DNA of 64,000 nt, from the NCBI GenBank assembly GCA_017406565.1, contig JAFQYG010000005.1:1-64000 (forward strand). The letters run 5' to 3'. The notes under the pieces were generated by a model. It did no database searches and was not told where the DNA came from. It saw only the letters and a program-made list of their open reading frames with translations. Below are positions 35,333 through 43,048 of this stretch, piece after piece (the first letter of the stretch is position 1; each line of letters starts with the position of its first letter). Both the position numbers and the translations under genes were made by a program. Source of the DNA: Candidatus Saccharimonadota bacterium (GTDB lineage: Bacteria; Patescibacteriota; Saccharimonadia; Saccharimonadales; Saccharimonadaceae).

Positions 35333-35797
35333 TTAAATACGCAAGAAGTTTACGATTTTATCGAGAAAATCAAGCTTTACTTCTTCCATAGGGAGTCTGG
35401 CGCCAAGAGCGTCAACGATTGCTTCGCCACTATCACCAGGGAAGTATATTTTGACGCTAAGGCCGAAACGCTTTTTGGGGATAAGAACAGCGGAAAAATG
35501 CGAATCTTCTTTGAGAATGCCGAAAGCTTTGAAATCTTCAAATTTGTGGAGTTTTTCGCCTTCTTTGAGGCCGTCTTCTTCAAGGGTGTATTGGATTTTA
35601 CGGGGAGGGCGGGAAATGGAAATCAGGATAGCAATAATGCTAACGACGATGAGGGCAAGAAAAGTCCACGATTTAAGGAAAAAAGCTAAAGCTGATAAGG
35701 CTAAACCAATCCCAAATAATCCAAAATACCATCCTACGTTGTGCTCGCGGGTGATGTATTCTTCGGCTTGCCAAGAAATACCGCTTTGTGTTACCAT
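35333..35797 (-). CDS. Small two-span membrane protein, function unknown
   Basis: 154 residues from the ATG at 35797 (MVTQSGISW), since a TATAAT box lies 6 nt upstream; the open frame continues 23 codons further but would start before the promoter. Two adjacent membrane spans at about residues 25-65 (YFGLFGIGLALSALAFFLKS, then a second span) are followed by a soluble domain with a beta-rich pattern (PRKIQYTLEEDGLKEGEKLH and SAVLIPKKRFGLSVKIYF). This looks like a small PH-like cytoplasmic domain on a membrane hairpin, as in bacterial PH/YdbT-type proteins, but the resemblance is weak. Confidence 0.75.
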   Translation of the reverse strand: MVTQSGISWQAEEYITREHNVGWYFGLFGIGLALSALAFFLKSWTFLALIVVSIIAILISISRPPRKIQYTLEEDGLKEGEKLHKFEDFKAFGILKEDSHFSAVLIPKKRFGLSVKIYFPGDSGEAIVDALGARLPMEEVKLDFLDKIVNFLRI

Positions 35798-35803
35798 AAG
35801 TAG

Positions 35804-35809
35804 ATTATA
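35804..35809 (-). promoter_or_regulatory. -10 box of the small membrane protein gene
   Basis: TATAAT on the minus strand with a 6-nt spacer to the ATG at 35797. It sets the start of this gene. Confidence 0.55.
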
Positions 35810-35852
35810 ACACACTTCGCAAAAAAGTGAAAATATGATAAAATGAGTGCAT

Positions 35853-35942
35853 GGAGGGTTACCCAAGTGGTTGAAGGGGACTCATTGCTAACGAGTTAGT
35901 CCGGGGCTACCTGGAGCGAGGGTTCAAATCCCTCACCCTCCG
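35853..35942 (+). tRNA. tRNA-Ser (anticodon GCT)
   Basis: The acceptor arms GGAGGGT (35853-35859) and ACCCTCC (35935-35941) pair fully. The anticodon GCT is at 35887-35889 in a 7-nt loop closed by ACTCA/CGAGT-type pairing. A long variable arm, as in class II tRNAs, is present, and the T arm reads GGGTTCAAATCCC. The discriminator is G at 35942, as expected for serine, and CCA is encoded at 35943-35945. It reads AGC/AGU codons. Confidence 0.96.
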
Positions 35943-35981
35943 CCAATTTGAAACATTGTTTCTTTTTTTGTTTGTATATGG

Positions 35982-35987
35982 TATAAT
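35982..35987 (+). promoter_or_regulatory. -10 box of pilin-like gene (leaderless)
   Basis: TATAAT with a 6-nt spacer to the ATG at 35994. An ATG at 35988, directly after the box, is therefore unlikely to be the start. Confidence 0.6.
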
Positions 35988-35993
35988 ATGGAT

Positions 35994-36422
35994 ATGAAAA
36001 GAATAGCTAAAATTATTTTACCAATATTATTAATCGCTGGTTTTTTGACATTTTTAGTAGTACCAGAGGTGTCTGCAATAACTTTGCGTGAAGGAGCTGA
36101 AGCTGCACGTTGCGATGGCTGCCCAGCGGATTTATTTGGTGATAAAGGTGCTTTCAAGCAGGTTACTAATACGATTCTTTATATTGTAGGTATTATTGCG
36201 GTGATTATGTTGATTATCGGTGGTATTAAGTATGTAATTTCTGGTGGTGACTCTAAAAAGGTAACAGATGCGAAAAATACGATTCTTTATGCAATTATTG
36301 GTTTGATCATCGCATTCTTATCATATGCTATTGTAAACTTTGTCATTTCTGCGTTGCCAAGCTCAGAAGACGAGAAACAAGAAGAACAAACTTCGCTTTT
36401 AATCCAATCGACTGAGGGCTAG
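35994..36422 (+). CDS. VirB2/TrbC-like pilin protein
   Basis: 142 residues. A signal peptide (MKRIAKIILPILLIAGFLTF, likely cut after VSA) is followed by two membrane helices separated by a short polar turn: ILYIVGIIAVIMLIIGGIKY, then VISGGDSKKVTDAKNTILYA and IIGLIIAFLSYAIVNFVISA. This is the VirB2/TrbC prepilin layout and the same GG-IxY-x-SGGD-x-KK pattern occurs in the three minus-strand proteins at 37746-39308. The mature part begins with a short loop with two cysteines (RCDGCPADLFG). It may build the pilus of the secretion apparatus. It overlaps comF convergently by 24 nt. Confidence 0.8.
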   Translation: MKRIAKIILPILLIAGFLTFLVVPEVSAITLREGAEAARCDGCPADLFGDKGAFKQVTNTILYIVGIIAVIMLIIGGIKYVISGGDSKKVTDAKNTILYAIIGLIIAFLSYAIVNFVISALPSSEDEKQEEQTSLLIQSTEG

Positions 36423-37094
36423 AATTGCAATTATGATGTCTTTAGCTCCGGCTTGCCGGAGCTTTTTGACGGCTGCTTTCATTGAGGCGCCAGTGGTCCA
36501 AACATCATCAAGAAGTATATAAGTGGTAGATGGATCGATTGTTGCTTTTGAAGATACGACGTAGGCAGAATCGGCTTGGGTCAATCGCATGGAGCGGTTT
36601 GCGCCAACTTGAACAGTGTTTTTGGCACGGAGAAGAAGTTTGCTGGTTTGGTAGTTTTTACCACGAATTTTGGCAAGATGCTTAGCGATGAGATAGGTGT
36701 GATCGAGGCCTCTTTCGCGAATGTGACGGTCGATAGTGGGGAGGGGAACGATGACAGCTTGGTTGGTGGTGTTAGGTAGAATCTTGTCTAAAATTTCGGC
36801 TAGAGGTTTAGCAAGAGCGCGAGTGGAATGATACTTATAATCATGGACGAGGTTGCCTATGAGAGAAGAACGCTCTCCAACGAGATAAATGGGTGGCAAA
36901 GTATGACATTTTTGGCAACGATGGTTTTTGGCTTTGGCTTTACAATTTGGGCAAATTTGAAGTTGGCTAGCGATGATGTTATTTTTACAACGATTACAAA
37001 GCACCTCCCCTAAACGTTCACAACCTCTACAGTAGTGAGGAGCAAGGAGGTCTAAAAGCTTTGGAAATGTTGTATTTTTTACACTATTTGGCAT
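36399..37094 (-). CDS. ComF family phosphoribosyltransferase-like protein
   Basis: 231 residues from MPNSVK at 37094. Further upstream the frame lies inside the hsp20 gene. N-terminal zinc-finger pairs (CRGCERLGEVLCNRC and CPNCKAKAKNHRCQKC) precede a PRTase-type domain with the PRPP motif YILLDDVWTTGASMKAAVKK and the typical RHIRERGLDHTYLIAKHLAK stretch. ComF is needed in naturally competent bacteria to move incoming single-stranded DNA to the recombination machinery. Its place beside type IV pilus/secretion genes supports a DNA-uptake role in this window. Confidence 0.9.
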   Translation of the reverse strand: MPNSVKNTTFPKLLDLLAPHYCRGCERLGEVLCNRCKNNIIASQLQICPNCKAKAKNHRCQKCHTLPPIYLVGERSSLIGNLVHDYKYHSTRALAKPLAEILDKILPNTTNQAVIVPLPTIDRHIRERGLDHTYLIAKHLAKIRGKNYQTSKLLLRAKNTVQVGANRSMRLTQADSAYVVSSKATIDPSTTYILLDDVWTTGASMKAAVKKLRQAGAKDIIIAILALSRLD

Positions 37095-37158
37095 GATTTT
37101 CTTGATTTTACTACGAAGATGGTATATAATAAAGCATAACAATATAAGTGGAGGAAAT

Positions 37159-37662
37159 ATGGCTCGTACAAACAGTGACGATTTGCTGATGGAGGATGAT
37201 CTCGCCGCTGCGTTCCTAGGTGAAGATATGGATGTCACCGCACCTGTTGAGGCTGAGGAACCAGTCGTAGAGGATGTTCCGCAAGAAGAAGGCGAACCGG
37301 TCGAAGATGAATGGGTGGATACGGACGAGTTTCCTGGACAGTTAGCAGTAGATGTCTATGAAACCGCCGACAAGTTAGTAGTAAAAGCTCGCACCGCTGG
37401 CATCTCGAAATCTGATCTCGATGTCAGTATTTCTGACAATATTTTGACTATTTCCGGTGTATTGTCTGGTGGTGAAGATGAGCAGACTACTAGGTGGCAC
37501 ATTCAAGAGTGCTATTGGGGTGAGTTTTCACGTACGATTGCGCTTCCTGTTCAAGTACGCGAGGACGAGAACAGTGTGAAGGCAGAGCTCAAAGATGGTG
37601 TGCTTACCATTATGTTTGAGAAGGAGAAAACTGAAGCTCCAAAGAAGATTGCGATTCAGTAA
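37159..37662 (+). CDS. Small heat shock protein (Hsp20/alpha-crystallin)
   Basis: 167 residues from ATG 37159 with a GGAGG site; the longer open frame upstream has no support. A long acidic N-terminal arm (DDLAAAFLGEDMDVTAPVEA, then many Glu) is followed by the alpha-crystallin domain (GQLAVDVYETADKLVVKART onward, ending ENSVKAELKDGVLTIMFEK). It is an ATP-independent holdase. The very acidic first 60 residues are unusual for the family. Confidence 0.9.
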   Translation: MARTNSDDLLMEDDLAAAFLGEDMDVTAPVEAEEPVVEDVPQEEGEPVEDEWVDTDEFPGQLAVDVYETADKLVVKARTAGISKSDLDVSISDNILTISGVLSGGEDEQTTRWHIQECYWGEFSRTIALPVQVREDENSVKAELKDGVLTIMFEKEKTEAPKKIAIQ

Positions 37663-37669
37663 ATCTAAG

Positions 37670-37695
37670 ATCTCCCTAGTTGTAGGGAGATTTTT
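37670..37695 (+). terminator. Terminator of hsp20
   Basis: ATCTCCCTA, four bases, TAGGGAGAT, then TTTT: a 9-bp stem with a T tract on the plus strand. Confidence 0.85.
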
Positions 37696-37706
37696 GTTGA
37701 CATAAA

Positions 37707-37732
37707 AAATATCTCCCGGATGGGAGATATTT
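37707..37732 (-). terminator. Terminator of the minus-strand pilin genes
   Basis: AAATATCTCCC and GGGAGATATTT form an 11-bp stem with a 4-nt loop. On the minus strand it is followed by a T tract. With the preceding hairpin it forms a back-to-back terminator pair for convergent genes. Confidence 0.8.
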
Positions 37733-37745
37733 GTAGATGTTATAA

Positions 37746-38063
37746 TTAGGCATCACCTAGAATGGTATCAAGGACGAATTGGACAATCGCAAAGGCTAAC
37801 ACACAGATAACGAGGCCAACTACACCGTAGAGGATAGTGTCTTTAGCTTTTTTGACTTTACCGGCATCACCAGATGAAGTCATGTAGTTGACACCACCAA
37901 TAATAATGACGATAACACAGACGAGACCAAGTATGCCGATGACGGATTTGATGATTGTGCTGACATTTGTCCATAAACTTGCGCCTGGATCAACAGGGTC
38001 TACTGGGACTCCTATTGTGTTGCTGCCTGCGTTGCTGCCAAGAGTTGTGATTAGTTCTTTCAT
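37746..38063 (-). CDS. VirB2/TrbC-like pilin protein (short)
   Basis: 105 residues with no clear signal peptide; the N-terminus (MKELITTLGSNAGSNTIGVP) is polar. Two membrane helices flank the family turn: SVIGILGLVCVIVIIIGGVN, then YMTSSGDAGKVKKAKDTILY and GVVGLVICVLAFAIVQFVLD. AAGGAT serves as ribosome site. It is almost identical in the helical core to the next gene at 38102-38572, so the two arose by recent duplication. Confidence 0.8.
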   Translation of the reverse strand: MKELITTLGSNAGSNTIGVPVDPVDPGASLWTNVSTIIKSVIGILGLVCVIVIIIGGVNYMTSSGDAGKVKKAKDTILYGVVGLVICVLAFAIVQFVLDTILGDA

Positions 38064-38101
38064 TTTTTATCCTTTATGATTAATTTAGTATTATTTTATA
38101 A

Positions 38102-38572
38102 CTATTCTTTAAAAAATGCAATATCATTTTGGACAAGGGTGGTATGGTAAGCTTCTTCTTCATCGTCTTTTTCTGCTTTATTTGAGAGAAGATCATCAAT
38201 GACAAATTGGACGATAGCAAATGAGAGCGCGCAGATAATTAGGCCAATCACAGCATAGAGAATTGTGTCCTTGGCTTTTTTGACTTTGTTCGAATCGCCA
38301 GATGAGGTCATGTAATTGACGCCACCGATGACAATAAAGATTACGGCAACGATGCCTAGAACAAGGATAATCCCTTTTAGGATGGTGGAAAGAGCATTAT
38401 CGAGAGTACCTGTTGACTGGTTAGGACAACCGGCAGCTGCTCTAACCTCGTCGGAAACATTTCCATTGTCACAAATACTGTTAGTAGCGTGAGTTGGTAA
38501 AGAAGTAAACAGACAACTTCCCAAGACGCCTGCGATGATAAGAGGTACTATTTTAATAGATTTTTTAATCAT
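38102..38572 (-). CDS. VirB2/TrbC-like pilin protein with signal peptide
   Basis: 156 residues. A signal peptide (MIKKSIKIVPLIIAGVLGSC, to about residue 29, THA) precedes a short loop with two cysteines (SICDNGN and AAGCPNQ). The two membrane helices of the family follow (LVLGIVAVIFIVIGGVNYMT, SSGDSNKVKKAKDTILYAVI) and the tail is acidic. The start overlaps the stop of the following upstream gene (38565-39308), so both are one transcript. Confidence 0.8.
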   Translation of the reverse strand: MIKKSIKIVPLIIAGVLGSCLFTSLPTHATNSICDNGNVSDEVRAAAGCPNQSTGTLDNALSTILKGIILVLGIVAVIFIVIGGVNYMTSSGDSNKVKKAKDTILYAVIGLIICALSFAIVQFVIDDLLSNKAEKDDEEEAYHTTLVQNDIAFFKE

Positions 38573-39308
38573 GGATCTCCTTTGATATGATTATTTCTTT
38601 ATTGTTTGCGTAGGTGGTGTTTGGGATGGTAGTAGCAGCGTCAGAAATAATACCAGATACGAAGGCAGTAATTACTTCGGCGAGTGCAACTATTATGAGG
38701 CCAATTACAGCATAGATAATGGACTGTTTGGCTTTTTGGAGCTTATTGGGGTCCCCTGCTGAAGTCATGTAGCCCACGCCGCCATAAAGGACAAAAACAA
38801 CACAAACGATGCCGGCTATTGCGATAACCCATTGAATGCCACTGGAGATCATTTCGCTTGCGCTGTTGACGCATTCGGTTCTAGCGCAATCGGCACTGAA
38901 ATCTGCACCGAGGGCGATGCGAATTGAGTTGACTATGATATGGGCCAACATTACAATAGCTAGGCCAATAAATGCATGGACGAGGGTTTTTTTACCGGCG
39001 GCGATTTTGCCTGGTTCGCCGCTGGACATCATGTAAAGATATCCACCATAAATGACATAACCTAATACAAGATAAGCAGCGATAATAGTAATGTCAGTCA
39101 GGACATTGGCAGCGATAGTCCAAACGCCGGATTTGATGGAATCTGCATCGTGGATATCGACACCACAGTCCCATGAGGTAAGACCGAGGAAATTGGTGCG
39201 GCATTCTCCAATATAACTAGCTGCAGAAGCTGATTGGCTAGAGTATAATGCGACGGTAGATAAAGTGGTTAGAAATAAAGCAATCGCTACAATAGTTTTC
39301 TTAATCAT
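38565..39308 (-). CDS. Double VirB2/TrbC-like pilin protein (internal duplication)
   Basis: 247 residues. After a signal peptide (to about residue 30, ASA) come two full pilin modules in one chain. Module 1 is at about 70-135: AAYLVLGYVIYGGYLYMMSS, GEPGKIAAGKKTLVHAFIGL. Module 2 is at about 155-225: AIAGIVCVVFVLYGGVGYMT, SAGDPNKLQKAKQSIIYAVI. They are linked by a loop with two cysteines (DCARTECVN). Four membrane helices in all. Such a protein could join two pilin subunits covalently or act as a base subunit. The start has a TAAGAT box 6 nt upstream. Confidence 0.8.
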   Translation of the reverse strand: MIKKTIVAIALFLTTLSTVALYSSQSASAASYIGECRTNFLGLTSWDCGVDIHDADSIKSGVWTIAANVLTDITIIAAYLVLGYVIYGGYLYMMSSGEPGKIAAGKKTLVHAFIGLAIVMLAHIIVNSIRIALGADFSADCARTECVNSASEMISSGIQWVIAIAGIVCVVFVLYGGVGYMTSAGDPNKLQKAKQSIIYAVIGLIIVALAEVITAFVSGIISDAATTIPNTTYANNKEIIISKEIHD

Positions 39309-39314
39309 ACTTTT

Positions 39315-39320
39315 ATCTTA
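39315..39320 (-). promoter_or_regulatory. -10 box of the pilin operon
   Basis: TAAGAT on the minus strand, 6 nt before the ATG at 39308; it would serve the three pilin genes 39308-37746. Confidence 0.45.
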
Positions 39321-39408
39321 GCATAAAAGTAGAAAATGTCTAGTTTTTGAAAAGTGGTTGTGGTTATGACATAGATTTGACTAACAGATAAAAAAAGGGG
39401 TTTACCTC

Positions 39409-39437
39409 TTGACAAAAGTGCTTATGCGTGCTATAAT
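39409..39437 (+). promoter_or_regulatory. Consensus sigma70 promoter of the VirB6-like gene
   Basis: TTGACA (39409-39414), 17 bases, TATAAT (39432-39437): a perfect consensus promoter, the strongest in the window. The transcript would have a leader of about 56 nt with a small hairpin (GCCTT...AAGGC) and a GGGAGG ribosome site. Confidence 0.85.
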
Positions 39438-39499
39438 TGTCGTACGCCTTAAAAGAAGGCCTATCTTGAAAGGTCATAATAGGGAGGCGAAGAATAACT

Positions 39500-42400
39500 A
39501 TGAGTGGTAAAAAATCCTCAAAATTTGAAAGGTTAAGGGCGCTTTTGGCTGGATTTTTGGTGTTCATAGGTATTTTTACAGGGGTAGGTAGTACGGTTTT
39601 ACAAGCTGGTGAAGCCTATGCTGTTTCAAGTAATGATGATACTGTTTTGACAGAAACTAGTAATAACGAGGGTGATGACAATTCTGATGAACAAGAAATA
39701 GACAATAATGAGAATTCTGATTCTGATGAAAACACCAATGATAGTACTACAAATAATACTTCAGCTGCTGTAGGTACCGGCAATGGGAAAAATGATACTT
39801 GTAAAGATAGCCTGGGCGCACTAGGTTGGTTAGTTTGTCCCGCAACAGGGGCGATCGCAAAGGGTGTGGATTTTCTATATAACTTAATTAGTGATTTCTT
39901 GGTGATTAATCCAATTCCTACAGAGGACGGTACACCGGTATATGAGATTTGGAAGTATTGTCGTGGATTTACGAATATCGTATTTATTATCTTTCTTTTG
40001 ATTGTGATTTATTCGCAAATAACAGGGATAGGTATTTCTAATTACGGGATTAAGAGATCTTTGCCGAAGTTGATTGTGGCAGCGGTTATGGTTAACCTCA
40101 GTTTTGTGATTTGTCTACTAGCAGTTGATGCGTCGAACATTATTGGTAACAGTTTGAGAGGGCTGTTCACATCTATTCAGGAAACGACGTTGGCAGCGAG
40201 TTCAATGGAAGCAGGCGCATCGTCTTATACTGAAATGTACAGTGCGATTGCAGGTGGGGGAGCTTTGGCGCTTGCGGGAACAGCGATTGCTTTTGAGGCT
40301 GGCGCAATATGGATGTTAATTCCGACGGCATTGGGGGCTTTGGTAGCTGCGGTGACGGGTCTGCTTACGATTGCATTACGCCATGCGGTGGTGGTGCTTT
40401 TGATTATGATTTCGCCACTGGCTATGGTAGCAAATATTTTACCGAATACTGAGAAGTGGTTTAAGAAATGGAAAGATTTATTGTCTAGAATGTTAGTATT
40501 TTACCCGATGTTCTCATTGCTATTTGGTGCGTCAAGTTTGGCTGGCTTTGCAATTATTATGAGTGCGAAGAGCGGATGGGGCTTACTACTTGGTACAGCA
40601 GTGCAGGTTTTCCCATTGTTCTTCTCGTGGTCGCTCATGAAGATGTCTGGTACGTTCCTTGGTGATATTAATTCGAAGATGCGTGGGTTGGCAGCTGGTC
40701 CACTTGCGACAAACCGTGGTTGGGCGGATTCGCATCGACAGACAACTAAATCGAATATGTTAGCTTCTGATAAGAGTACGAGAACACCATCATTGAGATT
40801 GATGCAATTTATTAATAATCGTCGAATTGGTAGAGAAGAAGATATGAGTGAGAGTGTGGCATTAGCGAGAAATCGTGCTTTGGCGGCGCGAGCGCAAAGG
40901 AACTGGCAAGGTCGTGGAGCGACGGGTGCGCCAACGAAGCGAGGAGAGAGGGCCTATGGTAGAATTGCACAGAATCTTGAATATCAACGTGTGATTGAGC
41001 GTGATAAGAATACGATGAATAAAGGCCTTGGTTATCTAGCTGCAAAGGGAACTGTACAAAGAGCTCGGTTAGATAAATTAGATGCAAGAGTCGTGTCTGC
41101 TTCTGATTTATTGAAAGTTGAGCAGGCGCGTGGTGAAAAAATTGAATATGAAAATGCAAGAGGGTTCCATGGTAGGATGGAAGGTGCGATGAATGCACAT
41201 ATGGATAGTGTAAATGGGTTTAAGATGGAAAATGGAGTAATGGTGCCTAGAGAAGGGTATAAATTCCACTTCGACCCAAATAATTTGTCGCAGACTTCAG
41301 AGATGGCTAGGTATAATGCGATGCATCAAATTATGGAGGGGAGCGAAATCGATGTACAATATGCAGTTGCAACATCGGCGCATGCTTATGATACACAGAA
41401 GAAGATGTTTGATACTAAAATGCAAAAATACTTTGAAATGGCGCCTCCGACACAAGATGTGGTCAATCGTTTGAATGAAATTACGAAACGTGCAAATGCG
41501 AGTGTAGATATTGATGCGATTGTATCTGGCTTGAGAGTGTTGAATCAACGTGGTGATACAGATTTGATGAGAATGCAGATAGAAAATGTACTGAATAGTA
41601 GAGACGGGATCGAATTGGGTTCACATGCAGCGCAATCTTTGGCGAGTTTCTTGATGTTTGAAGTCAAAGATAATGACCCGTTCCTAAGGAGATATGGTAA
41701 ATATATTAATCTTGAAACTGCAAAAATTTATAATGAAAATGCAGATCATCCAGAAAAAATGCGTAAAAATAAGAGACTGTCACTTAGTGAGTATATTACT
41801 GGTGAGTATGATGACTGGATAGAGGATGATTGGGAAAAAGATAGCACCGGTGCGCCAATACGAACGCATCGACTTGGAAAATCGAAGAGACCTCTAAAGA
41901 CTTTGATTGAAGGTACATCGCTTGATAATGTCGAGAGGACTGCTTACAAAAACTTAGATGATATGTTGATGAATGCATATAGTGATGAGAATGGCGTAGT
42001 TGATATTAACAAATATTTGAAGCGTCGTGAAGAAATTGAAACGGCGATTGGCCCTGCGTTTATTTCGGCCAGCTTGAAATATTTGTCTGGTAGTGAGCAA
42101 TTAAAAAATGCAGTAAGCTTCTTGACGGGCTATGATGAGAACGGTAAAGCAAGATGGGATGAAGGAGGCGACTTGGCAGGCAGCAAGGATGCGGAGCAAT
42201 ACTTCAGGAAGAAAACAATTCAGTATATCGAGAACCAAACTCCAGTACAGATTTTTGGGTTACGCTCGGATTACTATGCTTCGCTTTCAAATCACTTATA
42301 TAAGGCTTATGAAGAAGCTGATACAAGCGATTGGGATGAAGATGCAATTTCAGAACGCAATGAGTTGATGAAAGAGCGTGCTGAAATTCAGACGAGGTAT

Positions 42401-42967
42401 AGTGATTTGCCTGCTGAAGAGGCGAATAGTCGACGTGAGAAAGATATGAAAGCTTTGAGGAATAAGATGGTGGGTGCTCAGTTTAGACAGATTTTGGATT
42501 CTAAAGGTAAGCTTAATCAGATTTATAGGACTCGTCGTTCTGGTGGTGGTAACAGCGCGAAAGACTGGCTACGTGATTGGCTTGATTTGGATAATGAAGC
42601 AATCATCAATATGAAATTAAATGCGGATCGTGAGAAAACGCAAGCCGAATTAAAGAAATTAAAAAAACCTTCTAAAAAACCGTCAGAAGGGGATTCGGAT
42701 ATTGATGATGTTTCTAGTGGAAGGATATATACTGAAGCAGATAGGGCGAGCTTCACTTCATATATTGATGATCTTTGGCATGATATGAAGGAAGAAGATG
42801 TCGAGACATTTTATGATGCATCTTTGAAATTTATTACGGAGAATTTGGGTAAGAATAGTTATATAGCTCATGAATATAGCAGATTCCATAAAGATGACCC
42901 ATATGCAGATAGTCATGTATTGAAAGAGTTTTTGATGGATATTTTGAATAATCTGGATAATTATTAG
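39500..42967 (+). CDS. VirB6/TrbL-like type IV secretion protein with a large soluble tail
   Basis: 1155 residues. A signal-like segment (residues 14-36, ending AYA) leads into an acidic Asn/Glu/Asp/Thr stretch (40-90). The middle (about 110-400) has around seven membrane helices, including RGFTNIVFIIFLLIVIYSQI and LIVAAVMVNLSFVICLLAVD, which fits the VirB6/TrbL channel scaffold. The remaining 700 residues are a Lys/Glu/Arg-rich, largely helical soluble domain (for example SRREKDMKALRNKMVGAQFR) with no recognised fold. VirB6 with an enlarged tail is known from other CPR systems. The gene has the best promoter in the window and is directly followed by a terminator. Confidence 0.8.
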   Translation: MSGKKSSKFERLRALLAGFLVFIGIFTGVGSTVLQAGEAYAVSSNDDTVLTETSNNEGDDNSDEQEIDNNENSDSDENTNDSTTNNTSAAVGTGNGKNDTCKDSLGALGWLVCPATGAIAKGVDFLYNLISDFLVINPIPTEDGTPVYEIWKYCRGFTNIVFIIFLLIVIYSQITGIGISNYGIKRSLPKLIVAAVMVNLSFVICLLAVDASNIIGNSLRGLFTSIQETTLAASSMEAGASSYTEMYSAIAGGGALALAGTAIAFEAGAIWMLIPTALGALVAAVTGLLTIALRHAVVVLLIMISPLAMVANILPNTEKWFKKWKDLLSRMLVFYPMFSLLFGASSLAGFAIIMSAKSGWGLLLGTAVQVFPLFFSWSLMKMSGTFLGDINSKMRGLAAGPLATNRGWADSHRQTTKSNMLASDKSTRTPSLRLMQFINNRRIGREEDMSESVALARNRALAARAQRNWQGRGATGAPTKRGERAYGRIAQNLEYQRVIERDKNTMNKGLGYLAAKGTVQRARLDKLDARVVSASDLLKVEQARGEKIEYENARGFHGRMEGAMNAHMDSVNGFKMENGVMVPREGYKFHFDPNNLSQTSEMARYNAMHQIMEGSEIDVQYAVATSAHAYDTQKKMFDTKMQKYFEMAPPTQDVVNRLNEITKRANASVDIDAIVSGLRVLNQRGDTDLMRMQIENVLNSRDGIELGSHAAQSLASFLMFEVKDNDPFLRRYGKYINLETAKIYNENADHPEKMRKNKRLSLSEYITGEYDDWIEDDWEKDSTGAPIRTHRLGKSKRPLKTLIEGTSLDNVERTAYKNLDDMLMNAYSDENGVVDINKYLKRREEIETAIGPAFISASLKYLSGSEQLKNAVSFLTGYDENGKARWDEGGDLAGSKDAEQYFRKKTIQYIENQTPVQIFGLRSDYYASLSNHLYKAYEEADTSDWDEDAISERNELMKERAEIQTRYSDLPAEEANSRREKDMKALRNKMVGAQFRQILDSKGKLNQIYRTRRSGGGNSAKDWLRDWLDLDNEAIINMKLNADREKTQAELKKLKKPSKKPSEGDSDIDDVSSGRIYTEADRASFTSYIDDLWHDMKEEDVETFYDASLKFITENLGKNSYIAHEYSRFHKDDPYADSHVLKEFLMDILNNLDNY

Positions 42968-42981
42968 AATGCTAAAAACTC

Positions 42982-43010
42982 AAACTGCCAAGATTTGCTT
43001 GGCAGTTTTT
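42982..43010 (+). terminator. Terminator of the VirB6-like gene
   Basis: AAACTGCCAAG and CTTGGCAGTTT form an 11-bp stem with a 5-nt loop followed by T residues. Confidence 0.88.
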
Positions 43011-43036
43011 GTTTATGCTTATCAATATAATTATGT

Positions 43037-43042
43037 TATAAT
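43037..43042 (+). promoter_or_regulatory. -10 box of the prgI operon (leaderless)
   Basis: TATAAT, 6 nt before the ATG at 43049, no SD; it starts the prgI-virB4 transcript after the preceding terminator. Confidence 0.6.
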
Positions 43043-43048
43043 AATTGT

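Noticed and set aside
37095-37238. 48-codon extension of comF into the hsp20 gene
   Set aside because: ComF zinc-finger part begins after MPNSVK; the extension is antisense to hsp20.
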